Assembly: GCF_015500095.1 (NCBI RefSeq)
Contig: NZ_CP062983.1
Location: 992,001 to 1,056,000, forward strand
Origin: Phototrophicus methaneseepsis
Lineage (GTDB): Bacteria; Chloroflexota; Anaerolineae; Aggregatilineales; Phototrophicaceae
Reading direction: 5' to 3'
DNA length: 64,000 nt
The translations under genes and the position numbers were made by a program. Below the pieces are notes generated by a model that was not told the DNA's origin, ran no database searches, and worked only from the letters and a program-made list of their open reading frames with translations. Positions 1-13,173 of this stretch are shown piece after piece. Position 1 is the first letter of the stretch, and every line of letters begins with the position of its first letter.

Positions 1-3000
1 CCTGTGCGCGTGTTTTGCAGAACTGGCTGCTGGCAGGGTATCGCTGCCAACCCGATCCCGACACAGGCTACGCACCATTCGCCTTTCGACTGCATCAATT
101 CATCAGTCCTGGCGACACGGTCTACGCGACCATTGAACCCGAAGCCGAGCGCTACATCACTCTGAACGGACAGCGCTTCGTCCCTGGCGACCGGGATAAG
201 GTCTTGTTTCCCCTGTGCTTTTGCCGTGAGTGTGGGCAGGAATACTACACCGTGCGTATCACGACCAACGAGGATGGTGAACGGCGCAAGGTGATGCCGC
301 GTGACTTCAGCGATCGCCTGCCTGACGATGGCAGTGAGGCGGGCTATCTTTACATCGGCAGCCACAAGCCCTGGCCGCATGAATTGGACGATCTACTCGA
401 CCGCCTGCCCGACGATTGGCTTGAGGATCACAAGGGCGGTCGTCGCATTCGTCGTCATCGTCGCGAGAAACTTCCACGTCATGTGCGAGTCACTCCATCA
501 GGGGATGAAGCGACCAGTGGACAGGAATGCGTGTACATTGGATCACCATTTATGTTCTGCCTCAACTGCGGCGTATCGTATGCAGCACGCCAGAGCGATT
601 TCGGCAAGCTGGCGACGCTCAGTTCCGAGGGGCGCAGCAGCGCCACCACATTACTCAGTCTGTCTGCGATTCGTTCACTGAAAACGTCGGATTTACCTGC
701 TCACGCGCAGAAGCTGCTCAGTTTCACGGACAACCGGCAGGATGCCTCGCTGCAAGCCGGACACTTCAACGACTTCATCGAGGTTGGCCTGCTTCGCGGA
801 GCGATCTATCGGGCTGTACAGGATGCGGGAGATGCTGGGCTGACCCATGAAATCGTCGCCGAGAAGGTGTTTGAAGCACTGAGATTACCGTTGGAACTGT
901 ATGCCGTTGATCCGGGGGTGCGTTTTCAGGCGCTGCAGGAGACCCAGAAGGCCCTGCGGCAGGTGCTGGGGTATCGCATCTACCGTGACCTGCGTCGTGG
1001 CTGGCGTATCGCGCTGCCCAATCTGGAACAGTGTGGCCTGCTGGAGATCGATTATGCCGATCTGGATGCCGTCTGTGCTGCCGAGGATGTCTGGGAAGAT
1101 GGTCATCCAGCCCTGGTGACGGCGACACCCGCGACACGTGCCAGGATCGCTCGAACGCTGCTGGATTACATGCGGCGCGAACTGGCTATCAAAGTCGATT
1201 ATCTGGACAGTCATTATCAGGAGCGCATCCAGCAGTTGAGCAGCCAGCGACTGGTGGAGCCCTGGGCTATCGATGAAGATGAACGCATGGAGTATGCCTC
1301 GACCTTGATCCCTCGTTCGTCTGGTGGCGATGATGGACGCGGCAACTACACCTATGTTTCGGCACGCGGTGGATTTGGTATCTACCTGCGGCGCCCGGGG
1401 ACGCTGACCGAATACCACGCGAAATTGAGTCTGGAAGACACCGAGACGATCATCCGCGAGCTGCTCGAAGGGTTGCGTGTAGCGGGATTGGTCGAAGTCA
1501 CGCGTGAAGCGCAGTCCGACGACGATGTGTCGGGTTATCAACTGGTCGCCTCGGCCATGCGCTGGTACGCTGGTGAGGGCACACGTGCCTTCCACGATCC
1601 CATTCGTGTACCGAACGAGTCGGAGGACGGCGGGCGACCGAATACATTCTTCGTCGATTTCTATCGCAGTGTCGCCACTTCATTGGTCGGGTTGGAAGCC
1701 CACGAACATACTGCGCAGGTGCCTTATGAAGAGCGTGAGAAACGGGAGGGGTTGTTCCGTACGGGCGAACTACCGATCCTCTACTGCTCTCCGACAATGG
1801 AACTCGGTGTCGATATTGCCGAACTGAATGTGGTGAACATGCGTAATGTGCCGCCGACTCCGGCCAACTATGCCCAGCGCAGCGGACGTGCTGGGCGCAG
1901 TGGTCAACCTGCCCTAGTCTTCACCTATTGTTCGGGCGGCAGTCCTCATGATCAGTATTTCTTCAAACGCCCATCGTTGATGGTCGCTGGCGCTGTCGCG
2001 CCACCCCGTCTGGACCTGAGCAATGAAGACCTGCTCCGTGCCCATATCCACGCTATCTGGTTGGCGGAAACAGGTATCGATCTGCGCGATACGCTCAAGG
2101 AAATCCTCGACATGGACGGGGATCCGCCATCGCTCACGCTGCTGCCAGAGATCCGACAGCAGGCAGAGTCCGTCACAGCACGCCAAATGGCGCGGCGACG
2201 TGGGGCACAGATACTCAGTACGATCCCCGATCTGAGTGATCCGGATGGTCTACTCGATTTGACAATGCAGAACGTCGTCCAGAGTTTCGACGGTACGTGC
2301 AAGCGCTGGCGTGAGTTGTACTGGTCAGCACTGAAACAGGTGAAGGTGCAGGAAACGATCCGCCGTGACTCGACCCGCCAGCAGTCCGACAAACGTCAGG
2401 CTGAGCGCCTGCGGCGGGAAGCCCTGTCACAGATCGACCTGCTGACAGAAGTCAATAGTATGGCTCAGTCGGACTTCTACAGTTACCGTTATTTTGCGAC
2501 CGAGGGTTTCCTGCCGGGTTACAGTTTCCCCCGGCTACCGCTCTCGGCCTTTATCCCGGCACGACGCGCCAATCAGCGCGACAATTTTCTATCGCGCCCG
2601 CGCTTCCTGGCAATTTCTGAGTTCGGCCCCCGTGCCATCATCTATCACGAAGGTTCACGCTATCTCATCAATCAGGTCATCATGCCTGTGACAGATGATG
2701 AGGAGGGGCCGCTCACATCCCAGATCAAGCAGTGTGGCAACTGCGGCTATATCCACCCGGTCAAACCCGGGGCGGATTATGATCTGTGTCAGCGCTGTGG
2801 TAGTCCACTCGATTCTCCGCTGCAATCGCTGTTACGGCTGCAAAATGTCGTTACCCGACGGCGCGACCGCATCAACGCTGATGAAGAAGAGCGGCTGCGT
2901 CTGGGCTACGAAATCCGCACCGGCGTGCGCTTCAGTGAACGGGATGGTCAGATGGATGTACGCACGGCGATCGTCTCCGATGGCGAAATAGACATCGCAC

Positions 3001-3992
3001 GTTTGACCTATGCCCAGACTGCGACCCTGTGGCGCATCAATCTGGGCTGGACACGACGCAAAAACAAGCACCAGCACGGGTTTGTTCTGGACATCGAACG
3101 GGGTTATTGGGGACGCAACGAGCAGAACGAAGACGACCCGGACGATCCGATGTCGGAGCGGACACGGCGCGTGATCCCGTATGTCGAGGACAATCGTAAT
3201 TGTCTGCTGTTCGAACCGATGGTGACGATGGAATTGGAGGAGATGGCCTCATTGCAGGCGGCCCTCAAACGCGCTCTCGAAGCGCAGTTCCAGCTCGAAG
3301 ACAACGAACTGGCGGCAGAACCGCTGCCGGATGGTAATAACCGCCAGATGCTGCTGTTCTACGAAGCAGCGGAAGGCGGTGCCGGTGTCCTGCGACGGCT
3401 CGTCGATGAGCCGCACGCCCTCAGTGATGTGGCGCGTCGGGCGCTGGAGATATGCCACTTCGATCCCGACAGCTGCGAGGATTTGCGCCATGCACCTCGT
3501 GCTCGAGAAGACTGCGAAGCCGCTTGCTACGACTGTCTGTTGAGTTATGGCAACCAGCGCGAACATCCGGTTCTGGACCGCCAGATCATCCGCAATACAC
3601 TGTTGATGCTTACCCATGCCCGAATCAGCACCAGCCCGGCCAGAGGATCGCGTGAGGTTCACCTCGAACAATTGTTACGGCTGTGTGAGTCCGATCTGGA
3701 ACGGTCATGGTTGCAGCATCTCTATGCCTGTGGTCTGCATCTACCAGACGCCGCACAAACCTATCTGGACGCCTGCGGTACACGCCCGGATTTCATCTAT
3801 GAGCGCAATGGCATTTATGCGGCGATTTACATCGACGGTTCGCATCACGATTATCCGAGGCGGGGTGAGCGTGACCAGCAGCAGACAGAATGCCTGGAGG
3901 ACTATGGCTATCGAGTCATCCGCTTCGGTTATCGCGATGATTGGGACACAATTCTGCGTGACAACGCACACATCTTTGGAGGTGAAGCATGA
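1..3992 (+). CDS. DUF1998-type DEAD/DEAH helicase with C-terminal nuclease-like domain (5' partial)
   Basis: The reading frame is open from the left edge, so the N-terminal half, with helicase motifs I and II, lies outside the window. Counting from a possible TTG codon at 15, split Cys pairs lie at residues 70/73 and 182/185. A 'FTDNRQDA' motif is near 237, and helicase motifs V/VI ('CSPTMELGVDI', 'QRSGRAGRSGQ') are near 595-635. A four-Cys ribbon follows near 905-930. The DUF1998 signature, ending 'ACYDCLLSYGNQREHP', is near 1170. The last 70 residues ('AIYIDGSHHDY', 'GYRVIRFGY') resemble the DUF559/Vsr endonuclease fold. Helicase plus DUF1998 in one chain is typical of DruE and of DrmA/DrmB-related proteins. 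The stop overlaps the next ATG (ATGA), so it is co-translated with the SNF2 gene. A role in foreign-DNA defence is inferred. Confidence 0.85.
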   Translation, partial: CARVLQNWLLAGYRCQPDPDTGYAPFAFRLHQFISPGDTVYATIEPEAERYITLNGQRFVPGDRDKVLFPLCFCRECGQEYYTVRITTNEDGERRKVMPRDFSDRLPDDGSEAGYLYIGSHKPWPHELDDLLDRLPDDWLEDHKGGRRIRRHRREKLPRHVRVTPSGDEATSGQECVYIGSPFMFCLNCGVSYAARQSDFGKLATLSSEGRSSATTLLSLSAIRSLKTSDLPAHAQKLLSFTDNRQDASLQAGHFNDFIEVGLLRGAIYRAVQDAGDAGLTHEIVAEKVFEALRLPLELYAVDPGVRFQALQETQKALRQVLGYRIYRDLRRGWRIALPNLEQCGLLEIDYADLDAVCAAEDVWEDGHPALVTATPATRARIARTLLDYMRRELAIKVDYLDSHYQERIQQLSSQRLVEPWAIDEDERMEYASTLIPRSSGGDDGRGNYTYVSARGGFGIYLRRPGTLTEYHAKLSLEDTETIIRELLEGLRVAGLVEVTREAQSDDDVSGYQLVASAMRWYAGEGTRAFHDPIRVPNESEDGGRPNTFFVDFYRSVATSLVGLEAHEHTAQVPYEEREKREGLFRTGELPILYCSPTMELGVDIAELNVVNMRNVPPTPANYAQRSGRAGRSGQPALVFTYCSGGSPHDQYFFKRPSLMVAGAVAPPRLDLSNEDLLRAHIHAIWLAETGIDLRDTLKEILDMDGDPPSLTLLPEIRQQAESVTARQMARRRGAQILSTIPDLSDPDGLLDLTMQNVVQSFDGTCKRWRELYWSALKQVKVQETIRRDSTRQQSDKRQAERLRREALSQIDLLTEVNSMAQSDFYSYRYFATEGFLPGYSFPRLPLSAFIPARRANQRDNFLSRPRFLAISEFGPRAIIYHEGSRYLINQVIMPVTDDEEGPLTSQIKQCGNCGYIHPVKPGADYDLCQRCGSPLDSPLQSLLRLQNVVTRRRDRINADEEERLRLGYEIRTGVRFSERDGQMDVRTAIVSDGEIDIARLTYAQTATLWRINLGWTRRKNKHQHGFVLDIERGYWGRNEQNEDDPDDPMSERTRRVIPYVEDNRNCLLFEPMVTMELEEMASLQAALKRALEAQFQLEDNELAAEPLPDGNNRQMLLFYEAAEGGAGVLRRLVDEPHALSDVARRALEICHFDPDSCEDLRHAPRAREDCEAACYDCLLSYGNQREHPVLDRQIIRNTLLMLTHARISTSPARGSREVHLEQLLRLCESDLERSWLQHLYACGLHLPDAAQTYLDACGTRPDFIYERNGIYAAIYIDGSHHDYPRRGERDQQQTECLEDYGYRVIRFGYRDDWDTILRDNAHIFGGEA

Positions 3993-6823
3993 CATATACA
4001 GTAGGTTCTCTGGTACGTGTGCGTGGGCGTGAATGGGTCGTGCTACCGGAGTCGACAGATGACCTGGTTCGCGTGCGGCCACTGGGTGGCACTGAGGACG
4101 AAGTGACAGCGGTGTTGACGGCGCTGGAACCCATCGAACCGGCGACCTTCGCGCTGCCCGATCCAGAACAGATCGGCGACTACCGGTCGGCACGACTCTT
4201 GCGAGCAGCGGTACGGCTTGGGTTTCGTGCCAGTGCGGGCCCCTTTCGTTCATTTGCGAAGATCAATGTCGAGCCGCGCCCTTATCAGCTTGTGCCCTTG
4301 CTAATGGCACTCAAGCAGGATCCGGTGCGCCTGCTTATCGCCGATGATGTCGGGATCGGCAAAACCGTCGAGGCCCTGTTGGTGGCACGTGAACTGCTGG
4401 ATCGCGGTGAGATCGATCGACTGGCGGTGCTGTGTCCACCTCAATTGGCGGAGCAGTGGCACGCCGAACTGCGTGAGAAATTCTACGTCGAGGCGGAACT
4501 GCTGCTCGCGAGTACGGCCACCCGCCTCGAACGCCATCTGCGCATGGGCGAGTCGATCTTTGACCGTTATCCCTTTACGGTCGTTTCGACCGACTTTATC
4601 AAGTCGGAGCGTCGGCGTGATGACTTCCTACGTGCTGCACCGGATTTCATCATCGTCGATGAGGCTCACACTGTCGCTCACACGACGGACAGACGGGGCG
4701 GGAGACACCAGCGCTATGAATTGGTCGCGGCTCTGGCGGACAAACCTGAACGGCATCTGGTGCTGGTGACAGCGACACCACACAGCGGTAAAGAAGCGGC
4801 TTTTCGGTCGCTGCTGGCTCTCTTGAACTCCGATTTCGATGAGTTGCCTGATGATCTGACCGGGGCGGAGAATGAACCGCTGCGTCGCGAGTTGGCCCGC
4901 TACTTCGTCCAGCGGCGGCGCGGCGACATCAAAGCCTATATGGATGCGATCACACCCTTTCCAGAGCGCGAAGCGGCGGAGGACACCTACACCCTGTCTG
5001 ATGCCTACAAACGCCTCTTCGACCGTGTTTTGAACTATGCTCGCGAGACTGTTTTGCAACCCGGTGAAGGATGTCGGCAACGAGTGCGCTGGTGGTCGGC
5101 ACTGGCATTGCTGCGCTCGCTGGCATCCAGTCCAGCGGCAGCAGCCGCGACCCTGCGCAGTCGGGCGGCGACTGCCGAAGCCGAAACTTCAGAGGATGTC
5201 GATGAGATCGGGCGGCGCACGGTCTTTGATCTGATGACCGATGAGGCGGCGGAAGGGGTGGATGTCGTGCCCGGCAGTCAGCTCGGTGAATTGGCAGACA
5301 ACGAGAAACGCCACCGTGAGCGTCTGCTGGACATGGCACGGACGGCGGAAGCCTTGCAGGGTGACGACGACCGCAAGCTCCAGGGGGTGATCGACATCGT
5401 CAAACAACTGCTGCGCGATGGCTATAACCCGATCGTGTTCTGCCGCTTCATCCCGACGGTAGACTATCTGACTGAGGCGCTGCGCGATGCGACACGGGGT
5501 GTCGAGATCGCAGGTGTCACCGGCACCCTGCCACCTGCCGAGCGCGAAGAGCGGGTCTCGCAGCTCGCGACGCATGATAAGCGCGTACTGGTCTGCACGG
5601 ATTGTCTCAGTGAGGGGATCAACCTGCAGCAGGGCTTCGATGCCGTCGTGCATTATGATCTGTCCTGGAACCCGACCCGCCACGAACAGCGTGAAGGTCG
5701 TGTCGACCGCTACGGCCAGCCGAACGACCGCATCAAGGTTGTGACCTACTACGGGATCGACAACCAGATCGATGGCATCGTGCTGGATGTGCTGCTGCGT
5801 AAGCACAAAACCATTCGCAACTCCTTGGGGGTCTCGGTGCCTGTGCCCGGAAACAGTGAAGACGTGGTAGAAGCCATTTTCGAGGGCTTGCTCCTGCGTG
5901 AGAATGCCAGCTTCAGCCAGACGACGCTGCCCGGCTTCGACGAATACATGAAGCCGGGCCAGATGCAGCTTGACCTCCAATGGGAAGCCGCTGCCGAACG
6001 CGAGAAGCAGTCGCGGACGATGTTCGCTCAGCAGGCGATTAAGGTTGATGAAGTGGCGGCAGAACTCAACGCGGCACGCGACGCAGTCGGTTCGGGTGTT
6101 GATGTAGCGGCATTTATGCGTGACGCTGTGCGGATGCATCGAGGCGTGGTGTCGGTCAACGGCGCGGTTGGGTTCGATCTGACAGAAACGCCGCGTGGAC
6201 TGCGCGATATGCTCGGTGAAGAGCAGTTTACAGCGCGTTTCGAGCTACCTGTGAAGAACGATCAGCTTTATCTGACGCGTACTCATCCACTGGTCGAATC
6301 GCTGGCGACGTATGTGATGAACACGGCGCTCGATGCCGTCGAAGTCGAAGAAGATCAACCGCGTGCCCGCCGTGCCGGAGCCATCCGCACGACGGCGGTC
6401 GAACGGAGAACGACCTTGCTGCTGGTGCGGTTCCGTTACCATTTGATCACGAAAACGCGCGTTGAAGAACGCCAGCTCCTGGCCGAGGACAGCCTCACTC
6501 TGGCCTTCGAAGGATCGCCGGAGAATGCTCAGTGGCTTGACCCGGAAGCTTCCGAAGCTCTGCTGCAAGCGGAACCCGAAGAGAACATCCACCCACAACA
6601 AGCAGCAGACTTCGTCGGTCGCGTGGTTGCGGGTTTCGATGATCATCTCGCGCCTACATTGAACGACATCGCCCGTGAGCGCGGTGGGGAACTGCTTGCG
6701 GCGCATTTGCGTGTGCGGGAGGCTGCCTATCGGCGGGGCGATCGTCGGCCCCAGCATCGTGTGGAAGCGCAACTCCCGCCCGATGTGTTGGGCATTTATG
6801 TATATTTGCCTGTTAGAAGATAG
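3989..6823 (+). CDS. SNF2-family helicase, DrmD-like
   Basis: This is a 944-residue superfamily 2 ATPase. Walker A ('DDVGIGKTVE') is near residues 119-128, a DEAH box ('IIVDEAHTV') near 215, motif III ('VTATPHSG') near 260, and motifs V/VI ('TDCLSEGINLQQ', 'QREGRVDRYGQ') near 530-580. The gene starts four bases inside the preceding helicase-DUF1998 gene. Size and order, next to a large adenine methylase, match the class 1 DISARM helicase DrmD. No nuclease motif is visible. It probably remodels or translocates along DNA as part of the defence complex. The name DrmD rests on context and size, so other SNF2 subfamilies remain possible. Confidence 0.85.
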   Translation: MTYTVGSLVRVRGREWVVLPESTDDLVRVRPLGGTEDEVTAVLTALEPIEPATFALPDPEQIGDYRSARLLRAAVRLGFRASAGPFRSFAKINVEPRPYQLVPLLMALKQDPVRLLIADDVGIGKTVEALLVARELLDRGEIDRLAVLCPPQLAEQWHAELREKFYVEAELLLASTATRLERHLRMGESIFDRYPFTVVSTDFIKSERRRDDFLRAAPDFIIVDEAHTVAHTTDRRGGRHQRYELVAALADKPERHLVLVTATPHSGKEAAFRSLLALLNSDFDELPDDLTGAENEPLRRELARYFVQRRRGDIKAYMDAITPFPEREAAEDTYTLSDAYKRLFDRVLNYARETVLQPGEGCRQRVRWWSALALLRSLASSPAAAAATLRSRAATAEAETSEDVDEIGRRTVFDLMTDEAAEGVDVVPGSQLGELADNEKRHRERLLDMARTAEALQGDDDRKLQGVIDIVKQLLRDGYNPIVFCRFIPTVDYLTEALRDATRGVEIAGVTGTLPPAEREERVSQLATHDKRVLVCTDCLSEGINLQQGFDAVVHYDLSWNPTRHEQREGRVDRYGQPNDRIKVVTYYGIDNQIDGIVLDVLLRKHKTIRNSLGVSVPVPGNSEDVVEAIFEGLLLRENASFSQTTLPGFDEYMKPGQMQLDLQWEAAAEREKQSRTMFAQQAIKVDEVAAELNAARDAVGSGVDVAAFMRDAVRMHRGVVSVNGAVGFDLTETPRGLRDMLGEEQFTARFELPVKNDQLYLTRTHPLVESLATYVMNTALDAVEVEEDQPRARRAGAIRTTAVERRTTLLLVRFRYHLITKTRVEERQLLAEDSLTLAFEGSPENAQWLDPEASEALLQAEPEENIHPQQAADFVGRVVAGFDDHLAPTLNDIARERGGELLAAHLRVREAAYRRGDRRPQHRVEAQLPPDVLGIYVYLPVRR

Positions 6824-6855
6824 CTTGCAAGCGCTATTCACTGCGGAGAAAAGCA

Positions 6856-8226
6856 GTGCCTGAGTTCGAAACTATTGCAACTGTGTGGCTAACACATCCA
6901 GCAACATCAGATGTGAAAGCAAGTTTTGTACCGACATCGCATGATGTAGTTGCTATCTTTAAACAAGGTATAGGTTTGATTTCCCTTCTGAAAATTCTTG
7001 GGAATTCCGATGAGAATGTCCTTTTTTTACCAAACACAATTACGCTTGAAGCATTACGTGCAGAATTCGCTCAAGACTCTGCATTATGGAGCATTCTCAC
7101 CCCTGGTAATCATCTACGGCTTAGCGAGTCCGATGCAAGATCAATACGAGATTTGGTGGTTAATGCGAACTCCAATGATGAAGCAATTCGCGAGGCTTTT
7201 GTTGGACCAGAGACGGATGAAGCTATTGAGGAATCTGTAGCTGAAGGCATATCCATTGATCTTATAGATACCTTGCATGCTATGAGGTTAGCGCTAAAGA
7301 TTTTTGATGCTGCGTCAATGCGTAAGCGAGAAATCAATGATGAAATCAACAAGCTCTTCGAGACATATGAGAAGCGTGCGCTAGAAGTTGGTGACAAAAA
7401 TCAGTCCGATATTAGCAGGCAATTGCTAGCAGAATTTGCGTTAGGCAGTCAGTTTATGAACGATCTTGATGGAATAGGGATTACATCACGAATCGCCCCA
7501 CGCGACCTAACGGATTTTGAACGTAGTATGATTAATAACTTTCGAGAAAAGTATTTTGAAGATGCAGGTATCAGACAAGCATTTTATGGTCATACAGGTT
7601 TTTCCAAGGGGGATGACAATATAGACGGTGACATTGAGCCAATGAATGATCAGGCAGAGCTCGAGGAACTAGTTAAACATTATATGCGCCAAATTATAGA
7701 TCAAGATACGGGAAGAATCTTAAGACTATTCTGGGCCCATCGATCTGCCAGAAATGCAAGAGATTTAGCCGCATCAGATTTGATTTATGTTACAGAGAGT
7801 CACAACTCTATTATTTTAGTTCAGCATAAGAAGCTTGACTCTGGTGATCTGCAGTTAGATGGCAGAGACGCACAACAAAAGGAAGAATTACTTAGTATCT
7901 GTAGAAGGCAAAATTCTGATTGTACCAACCACCTTCGAGAGGAATTTGAAATGCGTGTAGCTGACTGCCCAACCTACTACAGCTTGGGTAGTTCCATTTT
8001 GGAAAGTAACTACATCCCCGCATGTATGGTTGATCGTATTCTCAACGACTGCACTAGAAATCCAAGTGAGCGCAAACGTAGACTAAAAAGAGCTTTTTCA
8101 CGATCGCAGTTCGAAAAATCTGTCAATCGAACTCTAATAGGCTCTAATTCTGAAGAATTTTCTACCTTAAAGGATGCCATACTAGAATCTTGGGATACCA
8201 AAGTACTTGCAGTTCAGCATACCTAG
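6856..8226 (+). CDS. Unknown protein with possible PD-(D/E)xK-type (QxK) nuclease core
   Basis: This is a 456-residue protein of unrecognised family. The start is a GTG preceded by GGAGAA at good spacing. It is visibly more AT-rich than the genes on both sides, which suggests separate acquisition. Residues 1-290 look alpha-helical and acidic. Near residues 325-345, 'DLIYVTES...ILVQHKKLD' has the hydrophobic strand, acidic residue and Q-x-K spacing of Mrr-type PD-(D/E)xK nucleases, in which Gln replaces the usual Glu. That reading is inference only. Its position inside the operon, 33 bases after the SNF2 gene and 28 before the methylase, suggests it is a variable effector or specificity module. 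Confidence 0.75.
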   Translation: MPEFETIATVWLTHPATSDVKASFVPTSHDVVAIFKQGIGLISLLKILGNSDENVLFLPNTITLEALRAEFAQDSALWSILTPGNHLRLSESDARSIRDLVVNANSNDEAIREAFVGPETDEAIEESVAEGISIDLIDTLHAMRLALKIFDAASMRKREINDEINKLFETYEKRALEVGDKNQSDISRQLLAEFALGSQFMNDLDGIGITSRIAPRDLTDFERSMINNFREKYFEDAGIRQAFYGHTGFSKGDDNIDGDIEPMNDQAELEELVKHYMRQIIDQDTGRILRLFWAHRSARNARDLAASDLIYVTESHNSIILVQHKKLDSGDLQLDGRDAQQKEELLSICRRQNSDCTNHLREEFEMRVADCPTYYSLGSSILESNYIPACMVDRILNDCTRNPSERKRRLKRAFSRSQFEKSVNRTLIGSNSEEFSTLKDAILESWDTKVLAVQHT

Positions 8227-8254
8227 AAACACAAATTGAGACAAAGTCAAGTCT

Positions 8255-12271
<4,017 letters not shown>

Positions 12272-12284
12272 CAGGAGTCATCAG

Positions 12285-12749
12285 GTGAAGAAACGCTGGT
12301 ACGGACGCCCGAATAAGCCGCCGGAAAACTGGCATACTCCCGATAAACCGGCCATTCGCATCATCAGCACATGGCGGGAAGAAGATAGTCCGGTTCCGTC
12401 CCCGCCCATGGGGAAGAAAGCGCATTTGGTTAAGGTCACACTCTGTGTGGATGATTGGGTGATGATTCTCAAAACGCTGCAATTATACGATGCTGTTATT
12501 CAAGAGGGTGAGAATCAGAATGCGCAATGGTCGGCGTGGCGGGTCACTGTCCGCCAGCAGATTCTGGGTACGGTCAATCCGCATATTGATCACTCACAGC
12601 GCGATGTTGAGGTCGCTCTTCATCTGGAAGATTGGCGGCAAATCTGGCAGGTTGCCCACATCATCTGCGAGGGTCGGGGCGATGATTGGCAGCATTGGTT
12701 CGCCCGCATCGACCATACGATGACAGAGCAGATTAAAGATCAAGTTTAG
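12285..12749 (+). CDS. Small unknown protein with internal duplication
   Basis: This 154-residue protein starts at GTG after an AGGAG ribosome-binding site, 13 bases past the methylase stop. After a basic, proline-rich N-terminus there are two related segments of about 45 residues. The first starts 'VKVTLCVDDWVMILKTL' (near 50) and the second 'VEVALHLEDWRQIWQV' (near 108). Each is followed by a Trp-rich helix and ends in a similar Q-I pattern. I do not recognise the family. The repeat suggests two copies of a small alpha/beta domain. Its position implies a partner of the methylase. Confidence 0.7.
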   Translation: MKKRWYGRPNKPPENWHTPDKPAIRIISTWREEDSPVPSPPMGKKAHLVKVTLCVDDWVMILKTLQLYDAVIQEGENQNAQWSAWRVTVRQQILGTVNPHIDHSQRDVEVALHLEDWRQIWQVAHIICEGRGDDWQHWFARIDHTMTEQIKDQV

Positions 12750-12806
12750 GTATGAATGCCGCTGTCTCCTGAGATAGCGTAAATATAAAACGAAGGGGAT
12801 TGATAA

Positions 12807-13169
12807 ATGTGGGGGCGTAAACAGATCGAGGCTTATCTTAAGCAGCGCGTCTGTGACAATGATGAAAATGGTGTATTTCTATCTTATGGTGAACTTTATG
12901 ATCTGGTTGGCTTGACGAATAAAGGTGATATTAGTCAACGGAATTATGTTCACGATATATTAGGCAATATCTCCAGAGATGAGGCTAAGGACGGTAGGCC
13001 ACTTATCAGTGTGATTGTTGTTCGGCAGGTAGATAACAAGCCGGGTCCAGGCTTTTTTGAATTAGCTCGTAAGGAATTACCTGATCAATATACAGGATTA
13101 GATGACGATACTATTCTCATTTTGGAATTCAAGAAAGTAATCGCTTACAAACAACAGTATTGTGGTTAA
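12807..13169 (+). CDS. Small unknown protein (120 aa)
   Basis: This short acidic protein has a 'LSYGELYDLVG' segment near residue 26, a conserved-looking 'GRPLISVIVVRQV' strand near 70, and 'PGPGFFELARK' near 85. The layout (YGEL, then GRPxxS, then PGxGFF) looks like a recurrent small domain seen beside restriction systems. I cannot name the family, and the faint similarity to MGMT-type 'TTYGE' motifs is not enough to assign one. Its 3' end lies only five bases before the ATG of the NERD-helicase gene, so it is in the same operon. Confidence 0.7.
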   Translation: MWGRKQIEAYLKQRVCDNDENGVFLSYGELYDLVGLTNKGDISQRNYVHDILGNISRDEAKDGRPLISVIVVRQVDNKPGPGFFELARKELPDQYTGLDDDTILILEFKKVIAYKQQYCG

Positions 13170-13173
13170 TCCC

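Noticed and set aside
885-1595. Long open frames opposite the large GC-rich helicase and methylase genes
   Set aside because: They are antisense shadows of GC-rich coding sequence, with no ribosome-binding sites or recognisable domains.
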